This document shows positions 20,364 to 29,873 of a DNA stretch of 64,000 nucleotides, one piece after another; positions within the stretch are counted from its first letter, which is position 1; each line of letters starts with the position of its first letter. Made by a program: the position numbers and the translations under genes. The stretch comes from an uncultured Pelagibacteraceae bacterium (lineage in GTDB: Bacteria > Pseudomonadota > Alphaproteobacteria > Pelagibacterales > Pelagibacteraceae), in contig CACPOD010000001.1 in the NCBI GenBank assembly GCA_902635515.1, forward strand, positions 101,307-165,306, in the 5' to 3' direction. A model generated the notes under the pieces. That model did no database searches. It worked only from the letters and a program-made list of their open reading frames with translations, and was not told the DNA's origin.

Positions 20364-22589
20364 ATGCTCAAAAAAATATTATTTTTAGGTTTCACTATAT
20401 CAATATTAATATTTTCAAATAATCTCTTTGCTGAAATCAATTCGATTGTACCCTTAAAAAAACCTGTTTTAAGTAAAGAAGAAATTCAAAAGAAAATATC
20501 TATAAATATCCTTAAGCCATTAAAGAAGCCTACAAAAACCAAAGAAATTAAAATCGAAGATGTGATTGTTAAAAAAGAGTTGGTTTTAAAAGAAAAAAAA
20601 TTAAGTTTTAAAATACCAAAGAAAAAACCAACTATAGCTGGCACTAGCACAACTAAGAATATTAAGATTTCAAGATATTATAGTAAAAAAGACTTTGGGT
20701 TAGCTAAAAAAGCCATTTTAGAAATGGAGAAAAGCAAATGGTCATCAGCGCTTAAAATAGCAAAAAAAGCAAAAGATAGCTCTATTTATAATTTTGTACA
20801 ATGGAGACATCTTTTAATGTCTGGTAACCAGGCTTCCTTTTACGATTACCAAGTTTTTTTAAATAAAAATTCAGATTATCCTAGAATAAGCAGAGTTAAA
20901 TATCTTGCTGAGCATAAACTATCCACGGAAAGTGTTTCACCTAAAAAAATAATAAAATGGTTTGGAGAAAATGATCCATTAAGTGGTTATGGAAAGATGA
21001 TACTTGGAGAAAGTCATATTTTAATTGGAGACAAAAATAAAGGTACAAAATTAATTAAAGAAGGTTGGGTCACGGCAGATTTATCCAAAAATGAATTAAA
21101 ATATTTTAGAAAAAAATATAAAAAATATTTAAACGCAGATGACTATATTAAACGAGCTGATTATTTAGCTTGGAACGGTGATCGTTGGGATTTACGAAGA
21201 TTAATAAGGTATCTGCCAAAAGATTACGAACTTTTATATAATGCAAGACATCTTTTAATGAGTAAAGGTTATGGGGTTGATCAAGCCATAGCAAATGTTC
21301 CTCAAAAATTTAAGAATGATGCTGGGTTAAACTATGATCGATTGAAGTGGAGAAGAAAAAAAGGACGTGTAGATTCTTCAACAGAAATCTTATTGAAAAT
21401 AAGAAATGATAAAGAGTATTTAGTTAGGCCTGATAAATGGTGGAAAGAAAGAGAAATTATCTCAAGAGCATTGCTTTACAAAAAAAAATATGAAATTTCA
21501 TATAAAATTTCAAGCAATCATGGAATGACTGAAGGGTCTGAATATGCAGCTGCAGAATGGATGAGCGGCTGGATAGCATTAAGTTTTTTAAATGATCCAA
21601 TGACTGCTAAAGATCATTTTAAAAATTTTTATGAAAATGTTAGTTATCCAATAAGTTTATCTAGAGGTGCTTATTGGCTTGGAAGAGCATATGAAAAAAT
21701 AGGCGAAAAAGAACAATCAAATAATTGGTACAGAGAAGCCACAAAATATCTAACCACATACTATGGTCAATTAGCTTTTTTAAAATTAAATCCAAATGGG
21801 AAATTTGAGTTAGAAAAGAATATGGAAATTGATCCAAAATATAGAATTCAATTTTTTAATAAAGAGCTTGTAAAAATTTCTTATCTTCTAGATGAATTAA
21901 AGAAAGATAAATATACAAAACATATTTTAAGACATTTAGCGAACGACAATATAGCTAAAGGCAGTGAAGTTTTAGCTGCAGAATTAGCTACAAGAATAAA
22001 CAGATATGATTTTGCAATTCAGGTTTCAAAAATTGCCTCTTATCAAAAAAGATTTCATAATAAATACAATTACCCAATAATTAGTACTCCTAATTATATT
22101 AATAAAAGAAAAATTCCAGAAAGTGCTTTGATCTTGTCAATAATTAGACAAGAAAGTGAGTTTGATTTAAAAGCTAATAGTCATGCTGGTGCAAAAGGGT
22201 TAATGCAATTAATGCCCTACACAGCAAAATTAGTTTCAAAACAAGCTAAACTTCCATATTCAAAATCAAGATTAACTACAGATCCAGAATATAACATTAA
22301 TTTAGGGTCACATTATATAGCTGGTTTAATTCTACAATACGATGGTGCTTATCCTTTTGCAGTTGCTGCTTATAATGCTGGACCTAATAGAGTTAAATAT
22401 TGGAAAAAAATAAACAAAGATCCGCAAAAAAAACAAGTTGATTATGTGGATTGGATTGAACTAATTAAATTTAGAGAAACTCGAAATTATGTTCAGCGGG
22501 TTATGGAAAATTATAATGTCTACAGGTATATATTAGAGCAAAAACCAGTAACTATGAAAAATTTTTTTAAAGACCAACCCCTTTTTTAA
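20364..22589 (+). CDS. slt: Soluble lytic murein transglycosylase (signal peptide, helical superhelix, C-terminal SLT domain)
   Basis: 'ILSIIRQESEFDLKANSHAGAKGLMQLMPYTA', 'NINLGSHYIAGLI', 'AVAAYNAGPNRVKYW'. Confidence 0.93.
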   Translation: MLKKILFLGFTISILIFSNNLFAEINSIVPLKKPVLSKEEIQKKISINILKPLKKPTKTKEIKIEDVIVKKELVLKEKKLSFKIPKKKPTIAGTSTTKNIKISRYYSKKDFGLAKKAILEMEKSKWSSALKIAKKAKDSSIYNFVQWRHLLMSGNQASFYDYQVFLNKNSDYPRISRVKYLAEHKLSTESVSPKKIIKWFGENDPLSGYGKMILGESHILIGDKNKGTKLIKEGWVTADLSKNELKYFRKKYKKYLNADDYIKRADYLAWNGDRWDLRRLIRYLPKDYELLYNARHLLMSKGYGVDQAIANVPQKFKNDAGLNYDRLKWRRKKGRVDSSTEILLKIRNDKEYLVRPDKWWKEREIISRALLYKKKYEISYKISSNHGMTEGSEYAAAEWMSGWIALSFLNDPMTAKDHFKNFYENVSYPISLSRGAYWLGRAYEKIGEKEQSNNWYREATKYLTTYYGQLAFLKLNPNGKFELEKNMEIDPKYRIQFFNKELVKISYLLDELKKDKYTKHILRHLANDNIAKGSEVLAAELATRINRYDFAIQVSKIASYQKRFHNKYNYPIISTPNYINKRKIPESALILSIIRQESEFDLKANSHAGAKGLMQLMPYTAKLVSKQAKLPYSKSRLTTDPEYNINLGSHYIAGLILQYDGAYPFAVAAYNAGPNRVKYWKKINKDPQKKQVDYVDWIELIKFRETRNYVQRVMENYNVYRYILEQKPVTMKNFFKDQPLF

Positions 22590-22592
22590 TTT

Positions 22593-24080
22593 ATGATCAA
22601 CGAAAACGTAGAACTTCAAAAAAAAATCAAAGAAGGTATTAGTCTAATTGAAAATAATAATTTTTTAGAAGCTGAAAAAATTTTTGATAAATTTTTAAAA
22701 AATAACGATACAGAAACAACGGGCTTATTTTTTTTAGGTATTATTAGTATAAAAAAAAAAGAAAATTTTAAAGCAAAAGAATTTTTTTTTAAAATTTTAA
22801 ATATTAACGAATTTCATCTAGAAGCTAATTTTAATTTGGCACTAGTCTATTTTGGTGAAGATAATTATGATGAAGCTTCAACATATTTTGATATTTCAAT
22901 CAAAATTAATAATAAACACCTCCCTTCTTACTATCACAAAGGATTAATATACATGTTTAGAAATAATTACGATGAGGCTATAAAATATTTTGACATTTGT
23001 AATAATATTGATGAAAAATTTATACCTACATCTTTAAATTTAGGAAATATATATTTAAGGAGAAACGAATTTAAAAAATCTATTCATTATTATCAAAAAA
23101 TTTTAAATCTAACCTCAGATAAAACATATTTAAACCTTGCAAAATTTAATATTGCCTGGAATCAACTAGCAGAATGTAATTTACACGAAGGTTTCAAAAA
23201 TTACGAAGCCAGAAAAGAAAAGCCGCTTGTTTCAAAACAACTTAACGAATTAATTGAAAAATATTCTTGTAAAGAATGGCAAGGTGAAAATTTGGATAAT
23301 AAAACAATTATTATTTTATCAGAACAAGGCCTTGGTGATAATATTCAGTTTTTTCGTTATTTATTTTGGATAAAAGATAAATTTAATGCAAATATAATAT
23401 TTCATATTAATAAAAAACAATCACATTTGTTCAAGGATACTCCTTTTAACATTGTTTCAAACTTAGATAAAATAAATCATATTGATTATTTTATACTTAT
23501 AATGAGTTTGCCAGGTATATATTTTAATCAAAATCAAAGTTTTCCAAAATTTATTCAATATATTAAACCAAATAAAGAAATTAATTTAATATGGAAAGAT
23601 AGACTACAAAAATTTAAAAAACCTGTAATTGCCTTGAATTGGCAAGGTGACAGAAGCTTCATGTTTGATAGAACTAGATCTATTGCTCTCTCAAATTTTA
23701 AAAATATCTTAAATCTTAAAAAATATACTTTTATAAGTGTACAAAAAGGATTTGGATCAGAACAAATTAAATCCAATAAATTTGAAAATCATATCGTCGA
23801 TTTATCTAATGAAATTGATAACGGTGATAAAACATTTGAAGATACGATATCTATTTTAAACAATGTTGAATGTTTAATAACATCTGATACTGCAATCGCC
23901 CATCTTGCAGGTACGCTTAATGTTAAAACCTTTTTATTACTAAGTTTTAATCCTGAATGGAGATGGTTTATTGAGAAAAAATACAAAGTTTTTTATCCAA
24001 ATATAAATATTATTCAGCAAAACAAGCCTGACGATTGGGGAACTGTATTTGAAAAAGTGGAAAATATTATAAACCAATGA
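22593..24080 (+). CDS. TPR-repeat protein with glycosyltransferase-like C-terminal domain
   Basis: Consecutive TPR units (e.g. 'EANFNLALVYFGEDNYDEASTYFDISIKIN') then 'LSEQGLGDNIQFFRYL' and 'ITSDTAIAHLAGTL' as in GT9/TPR-fused enzymes. Confidence 0.75.
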   Translation: MINENVELQKKIKEGISLIENNNFLEAEKIFDKFLKNNDTETTGLFFLGIISIKKKENFKAKEFFFKILNINEFHLEANFNLALVYFGEDNYDEASTYFDISIKINNKHLPSYYHKGLIYMFRNNYDEAIKYFDICNNIDEKFIPTSLNLGNIYLRRNEFKKSIHYYQKILNLTSDKTYLNLAKFNIAWNQLAECNLHEGFKNYEARKEKPLVSKQLNELIEKYSCKEWQGENLDNKTIIILSEQGLGDNIQFFRYLFWIKDKFNANIIFHINKKQSHLFKDTPFNIVSNLDKINHIDYFILIMSLPGIYFNQNQSFPKFIQYIKPNKEINLIWKDRLQKFKKPVIALNWQGDRSFMFDRTRSIALSNFKNILNLKKYTFISVQKGFGSEQIKSNKFENHIVDLSNEIDNGDKTFEDTISILNNVECLITSDTAIAHLAGTLNVKTFLLLSFNPEWRWFIEKKYKVFYPNINIIQQNKPDDWGTVFEKVENIINQ

Positions 24081-24172
24081 TGGCGGAAGAGGAGGGATTC
24101 GAACCCTCGGTACAAGTTTCCTCGCACGGTCATTTAGCAAACGACTGGTTTCAGCCTCTCACCCACTCTTCC
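24081..24172 (-). tRNA. tRNA-Ser(GCU), CCA encoded
   Basis: Minus strand GGAAGAGTGGGTGAGAGGCTGAAACCAGTCGTTTGCTAAATGACCGTGCGAGGAAACTTGTACCGAGGGTTCGAATCCCTCCTCTTCCGCCA; GGAAGAG/CTCTTCC acceptor, TTTGCTAAA anticodon loop, long variable arm, GGTTCGAATCC T arm. Confidence 0.95.
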
Positions 24173-24184
24173 GTATGACATTGT

Positions 24185-24212
24185 GTATTAAGCGATTGTA
24201 TTGAAAATTCAA
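24185..24212 (-). promoter_or_regulatory. Candidate promoter of tRNA-Ser
   Basis: On the minus strand TTGAAT (24212-24207), 16 bp spacer, TAATAC (24190-24185), about 12 bp before the tRNA 5' end. Confidence 0.5.
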
Positions 24213-24239
24213 TATATATAAAGTAATTATTCAATTATT

Positions 24240-25493
24240 ATGAGAAATAGGTATTCAGTATTTTCGTTAATCAAAAATGCTCTTTCATATCATGAAAATT
24301 GGCAAAGAGCGTGGAAAGATCCTGCTCCTAAAAAAGAGTACGATGCAGTTATTGTTGGTGGTGGTGGTCACGGATTAGCAACAGCCTACTATTTAGCAAA
24401 AAAACATAACATGAATAATATTGCTGTAGTCGAGAAAGGTTGGATTGGTGGAGGAAATACTGGACGGAATACTACAATTATTAGATCAAATTATTTATGG
24501 GACGCCAGTGCAGGATTATATGATCATGCATTAAAAATTTGGGAAGGTTTATCTCAAGAACTAAACTATAATGTAATGTTTAGTCAAAGAGGTGTAATGA
24601 ACCTTGCACATAATTTACAAGATGTTAGAGATTTAAAAAGACGAACACATGCTAATAGACTAAATGGAATTGACGCAGTCTACTTGAGCACAGAAGAAGT
24701 TAAAAAATTTTGTCCAATTATAAATACATCACCAGATATTAGATACCCTGTTTTAGGAGGAACTTTACAACGTAGAGCTGGCACAGCAAGACATGATGCA
24801 GTTGCTTGGGGATATGCAAGAGGAGCTGATGCAATGGGTGTCGATATTATTCAAAATTGTGAAGTTAAAGGAATAAAAAGAAATGGAGATAGTGTTGAAG
24901 GTATAGAAACAACAAAAGGATTTATAAAAACAAAGAAAGTTGGTGTGGTTGCAGCTGGTCATTCTAGTGTAATAGCTAATATGGCGGGTCTAAGACTTCC
25001 ACTTGAAAGTAAACCTTTACAGGCTTTAGTTTCTGAACCTGTAAAACCAATTATTGATACAGTTGTAATGTCTAACGCAGTGCATGCTTATGTCAGTCAA
25101 TCTGACAAAGGAGAATTGGTCATTGGTGCTGGAACAGATGATTATGTTTCTTATACTCAAAAAGGTAGTCATCAAATAGTTGAAGGAACATTAAATGCAA
25201 TTTTAGAATTATATCCAATTTTCAGTAGAATGAGAATGTTAAGACAATGGGGAGGAATAGTAGATATTTGTCCTGACGCTAGTCCAATTTTAAGTAAAAC
25301 TTCAATTAAAGGATTATACTTTAATTGTGGTTGGGGTACTGGAGGATTTAAAGCAACTCCTGGATCTGGAGATTTGTTTGCACATACTATCGCAAATGAT
25401 GAACCACACAAACTTAATGCTGCATTTAATTTAAATAGATTTGTAAGCGGAGACCTTGTTGATGAACATGGCGCAGCAGCGGTTGCACATTAA
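24240..25493 (+). CDS. soxB: Sarcosine oxidase beta subunit
   Basis: FAD motif '[22 protein letters not shown]', '[22 protein letters not shown]', '[14 protein letters not shown]'. Confidence 0.95.
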   Translation: MRNRYSVFSLIKNALSYHENWQRAWKDPAPKKEYDAVIVGGGGHGLATAYYLAKKHNMNNIAVVEKGWIGGGNTGRNTTIIRSNYLWDASAGLYDHALKIWEGLSQELNYNVMFSQRGVMNLAHNLQDVRDLKRRTHANRLNGIDAVYLSTEEVKKFCPIINTSPDIRYPVLGGTLQRRAGTARHDAVAWGYARGADAMGVDIIQNCEVKGIKRNGDSVEGIETTKGFIKTKKVGVVAAGHSSVIANMAGLRLPLESKPLQALVSEPVKPIIDTVVMSNAVHAYVSQSDKGELVIGAGTDDYVSYTQKGSHQIVEGTLNAILELYPIFSRMRMLRQWGGIVDICPDASPILSKTSIKGLYFNCGWGTGGFKATPGSGDLFAHTIANDEPHKLNAAFNLNRFVSGDLVDEHGAAAVAH

Positions 25494-25768
25494 TGTTTTT
25501 AATAAACTGTCCATACTGTGGAGAAAGAGATCAGCAAGAATTTAAGGCTGGTGGTGAAGCTCATATAGAAAGACCTAAGCAACCAACAGAATTAAGTGAT
25601 GATGAATGGGCAGAATATTTATTTATGAGAAAAAATATTAAAGGTGTTCAATTCGAAAGATGGAACCATGCACATGGATGCCGTAAGTGGTTTAATATGG
25701 TTAGAGATACATCAAACGATGAAATAAAAGCAATTTACAAAATGGGTGAAAAACCACCCACTCAATAA
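25493..25768 (+). CDS. soxD: Sarcosine oxidase delta subunit
   Basis: 'INCPYCGERDQQEFKAGGEAHI', 'WNHAHGCRKWFNMVRDT'. Confidence 0.95.
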   Translation: MFLINCPYCGERDQQEFKAGGEAHIERPKQPTELSDDEWAEYLFMRKNIKGVQFERWNHAHGCRKWFNMVRDTSNDEIKAIYKMGEKPPTQ

Positions 25769-25769
25769 A

Positions 25770-28700
25770 ATGACTAAAAACCTAAGAGTAAAATCCAGTG
25801 AGTACATTGATGAAACTAATAGAATTTCTTTTAAATTTAATGGCAAAACTTACCATGGATTTAAAGGCGATACTTTAGCATCAGCATTACTTGCAAACGA
25901 TGTTCATTTAGTTGGAAGAAGTTTTAAATATCATAGACCAAGAGGAATTATGACCTCAGGTTCAGAAGAACCAAATGCCATAGTTCAAATTAACCCTGGT
26001 ACCAACAGAACTGAACCCAATGTTAGAGCAACTGAAGTGGAGATATATGATGGTTTAGAGGCATCCAGCCAAAATTGTTGGCCAAGTGTAGAATTTGATA
26101 TTGGTGGAATAAATAATATTCTCTCCCCTTTTTTTCCAGCTGGTTTTTATTACAAAACTTTTATGTGGCCTGCTAGTTTCTGGAAAAAATATGAATTTTT
26201 CATACGACACTCAGCCGGTTTAGGAAAATCACCAACATCAAGTGACCCTGACATTTATGACCATCGAAATGTTCACTGTGATGTATTGGTTGTTGGCGCA
26301 GGTATATCGGGAATAATGGCAGCAAAAAATGCAGCTAAAAATAATTTTAAAACGTTGTTAGTTGAAGAAAAAAATGAACTTGGTGGATCAACTATTTATG
26401 AAAATAATGAATTTAACAAAATTGATAACAAGGCCCCATCAGAGTGGTTAAAAAAAGAGATAGAGGAACTAAAAAATATTAAAAATCTTGAAATAAAAAC
26501 TAGAACAAGTGTAGCTGCTTATCATCAATATAATTATCTTTTGGCTAGAGAAAATCTAACTGATCATTTAGAGGCTAAAGATAAAACAAATAAAATCAGA
26601 CAAAGACTACTTAAAATTAGAGCTAAGAAAGTTATTTTGGCAACAGGTGCATTGGAAAGACCTTTGATATTTAATAATAATGATAGACCAGGAATAATGC
26701 TTTCATCTGCTGTAAAAAAATACAGTGAATTTTATGGTGTTGCTTGTGGTAGTAAAAATGTATTTTTTACTAATAATGATAGTGCCTATGAAAGTGCTTT
26801 ATCACTATATAACAAAGGTATAAATGTTGAGGCTCTTATTGATATTAGAGAACAATCTGAAAGTAAAATTGTTAAAAAAGTAAAAGAAGCAGGTATTAAA
26901 GTTTACTGGTCACATACTATTGTTGATACAGTTGGATACAAGAGACTAAATAGTATTTCTATAATGAAACTATCTAATGATGGTACTTCAGTTACTGGAA
27001 GTAAAATTTCTATTTCATGTGATTGCTTAGGAGTTGCTGGTGGTTGGACACCTGCTGTACATTTGTATACACAATCAGGAAGTAAACTTAAATTTGATGA
27101 AGAAAAAAAAGTTTTCGTACCAAATCAAAATACATCTGAGCAAATAAGTGTAGGATCTTGTGATGGAGATTTTAAAATTGATGAAATCATTAAAAATTTA
27201 AATCATAAGCTTAAAGATGCTCTTAATATTAAAGAAACGAATTTAGATAATATTAAAGTTGAGATTGATCAGGAAAATTCGAAAAGAAATATTTGGTTGC
27301 TACCCTCTGATAAACCTATAGGCAAAACTAAACCATTTGTAGATTATCAAAACGATGCAACAGCTAAAGATATCAAATTAGCATTAAGAGAAGGTTTTAG
27401 ATCTATTGAGCATGTTAAAAGATACACGACTACCGGTATGGGAACTGATCAAGGTAAACTAGGAAATATGCATGCGTTAGGCATAATTGCAGATACAGCA
27501 GGCGTTAAAATGGGAGAATTAGGAACCACTACGTTTAGACCTCCCTACACACCATTAACATTTGGAACTATTGTGGGTCGAAATGTAGGAAAGTTTTTTG
27601 ATATTTTCAGAAGAACACCAATGAATGATTGGCATGTTGAAAATAAAGCCGAATTTGAAAATGTTGGTCAATGGAAGAGAGCGTGGTACTACCCTATTAA
27701 CGGAGAAACTATGCATGAAGCAGTACAAAGAGAAAGTAAAGCTGCTAGAGAAAGTGCTGGTATATTAGATGCCTCTACTCTTGGTAAAATTGATATTCAA
27801 GGAAGTGATGCCTCTGAATTCTTAAATAGAGTTTATACAAATGCTTGGTCAAAATTAGCTATAGGGAAATGTAGATATGGGTTAATGCTAAATGAAGATG
27901 GTATGGTTTATGATGATGGAGTTACAACAAGATTAGGTGAAAATCATTACATCATGACCACAACAACTGGTGGAGCAGCAAATGTTTTAGGTAAACTTGA
28001 AGACTATCTTCAAACAGAATGGCCTGAGCTTGATGTTTATTTAACCTCTGTAACAGATCATTATGCTACAGCGAGTTTATGCGGACCTAATAGTAAAAAA
28101 ATTCTTAAAAAAATAATTCCTGATTTAGATTTATCAGATGAAAACTTTCCGCACATGTCATTCAAAGAATCGAAAATTGGCAATGTTCAATGTAGAATAA
28201 TGAGAATTAGTTTTACTGGAGAACACAGTTACGAAATCAATGTTCAAGCAAGTTATGGAAAAGATTTATGGGAAAAGTGTATAGAGGCAGGTAAAGAGTT
28301 TAACATTACTCCTTATGGGACTGAGACAATGCACTTATTAAGAGCAGAAAAAGGTTTTATTATTATTGGACAAGATACAGATGGAACAATGACTCCTATC
28401 GATCTTCAAATGGATTGGATAGTAAGCAAGAAGAAATACGATTTCATAGGAAAAAGATCTCTTTATAGATCTGATACAATGAGAGAAGATAGAAAGCAAT
28501 TAGTAGGTTTATTAACTGATGATCCAAATATTGTTTTAGAAGAAGGAGCACAAATAGTTTCTGAATTAAATCAAAGTCCAGTAGAAATGCTTGGACATGT
28601 AACTTCAAGTTATTTCAGTCCAAACCTAAAGAAATCAATAGCACTGGCAGTGGTTAGAGGTGGAAAAGATATGATGGGAAAAAAACTTTTTGTGCCTATG

Positions 28701-28775
28701 GAAAATAAAAATATTAATGTCACTGTTGCGAACCCAGTATTTTATGATGAGAAAAATGAGAGGTTAAATGCTTAA
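25770..28775 (+). CDS. soxA: Sarcosine oxidase alpha subunit
   Basis: 'FKGDTLASALLANDVHLVGRSFKYHRPRGIMTSGSEEPNA', 'DVLVVGAGISGIMAAK', GcvT-like C-terminus; ATG at 25770 preferred over the track's 25746 (GTG). Confidence 0.95.
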   Translation: MTKNLRVKSSEYIDETNRISFKFNGKTYHGFKGDTLASALLANDVHLVGRSFKYHRPRGIMTSGSEEPNAIVQINPGTNRTEPNVRATEVEIYDGLEASSQNCWPSVEFDIGGINNILSPFFPAGFYYKTFMWPASFWKKYEFFIRHSAGLGKSPTSSDPDIYDHRNVHCDVLVVGAGISGIMAAKNAAKNNFKTLLVEEKNELGGSTIYENNEFNKIDNKAPSEWLKKEIEELKNIKNLEIKTRTSVAAYHQYNYLLARENLTDHLEAKDKTNKIRQRLLKIRAKKVILATGALERPLIFNNNDRPGIMLSSAVKKYSEFYGVACGSKNVFFTNNDSAYESALSLYNKGINVEALIDIREQSESKIVKKVKEAGIKVYWSHTIVDTVGYKRLNSISIMKLSNDGTSVTGSKISISCDCLGVAGGWTPAVHLYTQSGSKLKFDEEKKVFVPNQNTSEQISVGSCDGDFKIDEIIKNLNHKLKDALNIKETNLDNIKVEIDQENSKRNIWLLPSDKPIGKTKPFVDYQNDATAKDIKLALREGFRSIEHVKRYTTTGMGTDQGKLGNMHALGIIADTAGVKMGELGTTTFRPPYTPLTFGTIVGRNVGKFFDIFRRTPMNDWHVENKAEFENVGQWKRAWYYPINGETMHEAVQRESKAARESAGILDASTLGKIDIQGSDASEFLNRVYTNAWSKLAIGKCRYGLMLNEDGMVYDDGVTTRLGENHYIMTTTTGGAANVLGKLEDYLQTEWPELDVYLTSVTDHYATASLCGPNSKKILKKIIPDLDLSDENFPHMSFKESKIGNVQCRIMRISFTGEHSYEINVQASYGKDLWEKCIEAGKEFNITPYGTETMHLLRAEKGFIIIGQDTDGTMTPIDLQMDWIVSKKKYDFIGKRSLYRSDTMREDRKQLVGLLTDDPNIVLEEGAQIVSELNQSPVEMLGHVTSSYFSPNLKKSIALAVVRGGKDMMGKKLFVPMENKNINVTVANPVFYDEKNERLNA

Positions 28776-29331
28776 CTATAATTCAGTTATTAAAAATGAA
28801 ATGAAGCAAGAAAGTATTTCTGTAAAGGAAATCTCTCCAGTAATAAAAATTAATTTGAGAGGAAAAAAAAGAGAATTTTTAACAAATGTTGGTAAAAATC
28901 TTAATATGATCTTGCCAACTGAGGCAAACACTTCAACAACGAGTGATAAATTAACAGCAATATGGCTTAGTCCAGACGAATGGATGATAATCTCAAATGA
29001 GCTGGCAAGTAAAGACACTAATAAATCCGATCTATATGAAATGTTATTTAATAGTATTTCAAAAACAAATTTAGGTGCTGTTATAGATGTAACAGATCAA
29101 TTTGTTCAATTAGAACTTAAAGGTGAAAATGTCTATGAAATCTTTTCAGCAGGATCTCCCTTTAATTTTAATGAATTTAAAGAAAAAAAAGGATCAACAG
29201 CTCAGACTGTTTTAAATCATATAGATGTAATTCTGCACCATAAAGATGAAAATATTTTAAATCTGTTTGTTAGAAGATCTTTTGCTGAACATCTTTGTTC
29301 TTGGATTGAAGACTGTGCATCAAGATTATAA
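28768..29331 (+). CDS. soxG: Sarcosine oxidase gamma subunit
   Basis: 'AIWLSPDEWMII', 'VIDVTDQFVQLELKG', 'RRSFAEHLCSWIEDC'; fourth gene of the operon. Confidence 0.9.
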   Translation: MLNYNSVIKNEMKQESISVKEISPVIKINLRGKKREFLTNVGKNLNMILPTEANTSTTSDKLTAIWLSPDEWMIISNELASKDTNKSDLYEMLFNSISKTNLGAVIDVTDQFVQLELKGENVYEIFSAGSPFNFNEFKEKKGSTAQTVLNHIDVILHHKDENILNLFVRRSFAEHLCSWIEDCASRL

Positions 29332-29333
29332 AC

Positions 29334-29861
29334 TTATTTTTTTCTTCTAAAGTCCCATGGCATTTCAAATTTACCTTGCCAAAGGCCTTTTTTTTCATTT
29401 TTAGCATTAATTTCGTTTGATATATATTTTTTTGAGTATTTTCTATAAGCTACTGCATAACCGTTTGAAACTAGCCAAGAATTCAAGTTTAAATTTCTTT
29501 TATAACATTCTCCAATAAATCTTTTGTATCTATCAACATCCAAAATTTTACAAGTTATTACTTTGTTATTTATTTTTTTTTGTAATTTTTGAGTTGAAAT
29601 TTTTCCACATGGATAATCTTTAGTAAAAGTAAAAAAAATTATTGTTAGATATGGTTTTTTACACATTTGCTTGAATTCAGGTGCATCAATTCCATGCAAT
29701 CTTATCTTTTTTGAATTTATTTTAATTGTATCACCATCAATAATTTGAGCATTTCCAGAAATTTCTTTAATCTCTTCGGACCTAACATCGTTATATGTGA
29801 GAATAAAAAAAATCGAACAAATTATAATTAAAATTATCGCTTTTCTTTTTGTAAAAAACAT
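29334..29861 (-). CDS. Secreted/anchored thermonuclease (SNase-like) family protein
   Basis: N-terminal hydrophobic segment; 'AQIIDGDTIKINSKKIRLHGIDAPEFKQ', 'DVDRYKRFIGECY', 'LVSNGYAVAYR'. Confidence 0.9.
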   Translation of the reverse strand: MFFTKRKAIILIIICSIFFILTYNDVRSEEIKEISGNAQIIDGDTIKINSKKIRLHGIDAPEFKQMCKKPYLTIIFFTFTKDYPCGKISTQKLQKKINNKVITCKILDVDRYKRFIGECYKRNLNLNSWLVSNGYAVAYRKYSKKYISNEINAKNEKKGLWQGKFEMPWDFRRKK

Positions 29862-29873
29862 ACTTAAAAAATT

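Noticed and set aside
23555-24140. Minus-strand ORFs of 65-73 aa inside the TPR gene and over tRNA-Ser
   Set aside because: Antisense to a better-supported gene; the 23940-24140 ORF reads through the tRNA, so unlikely to be coding.
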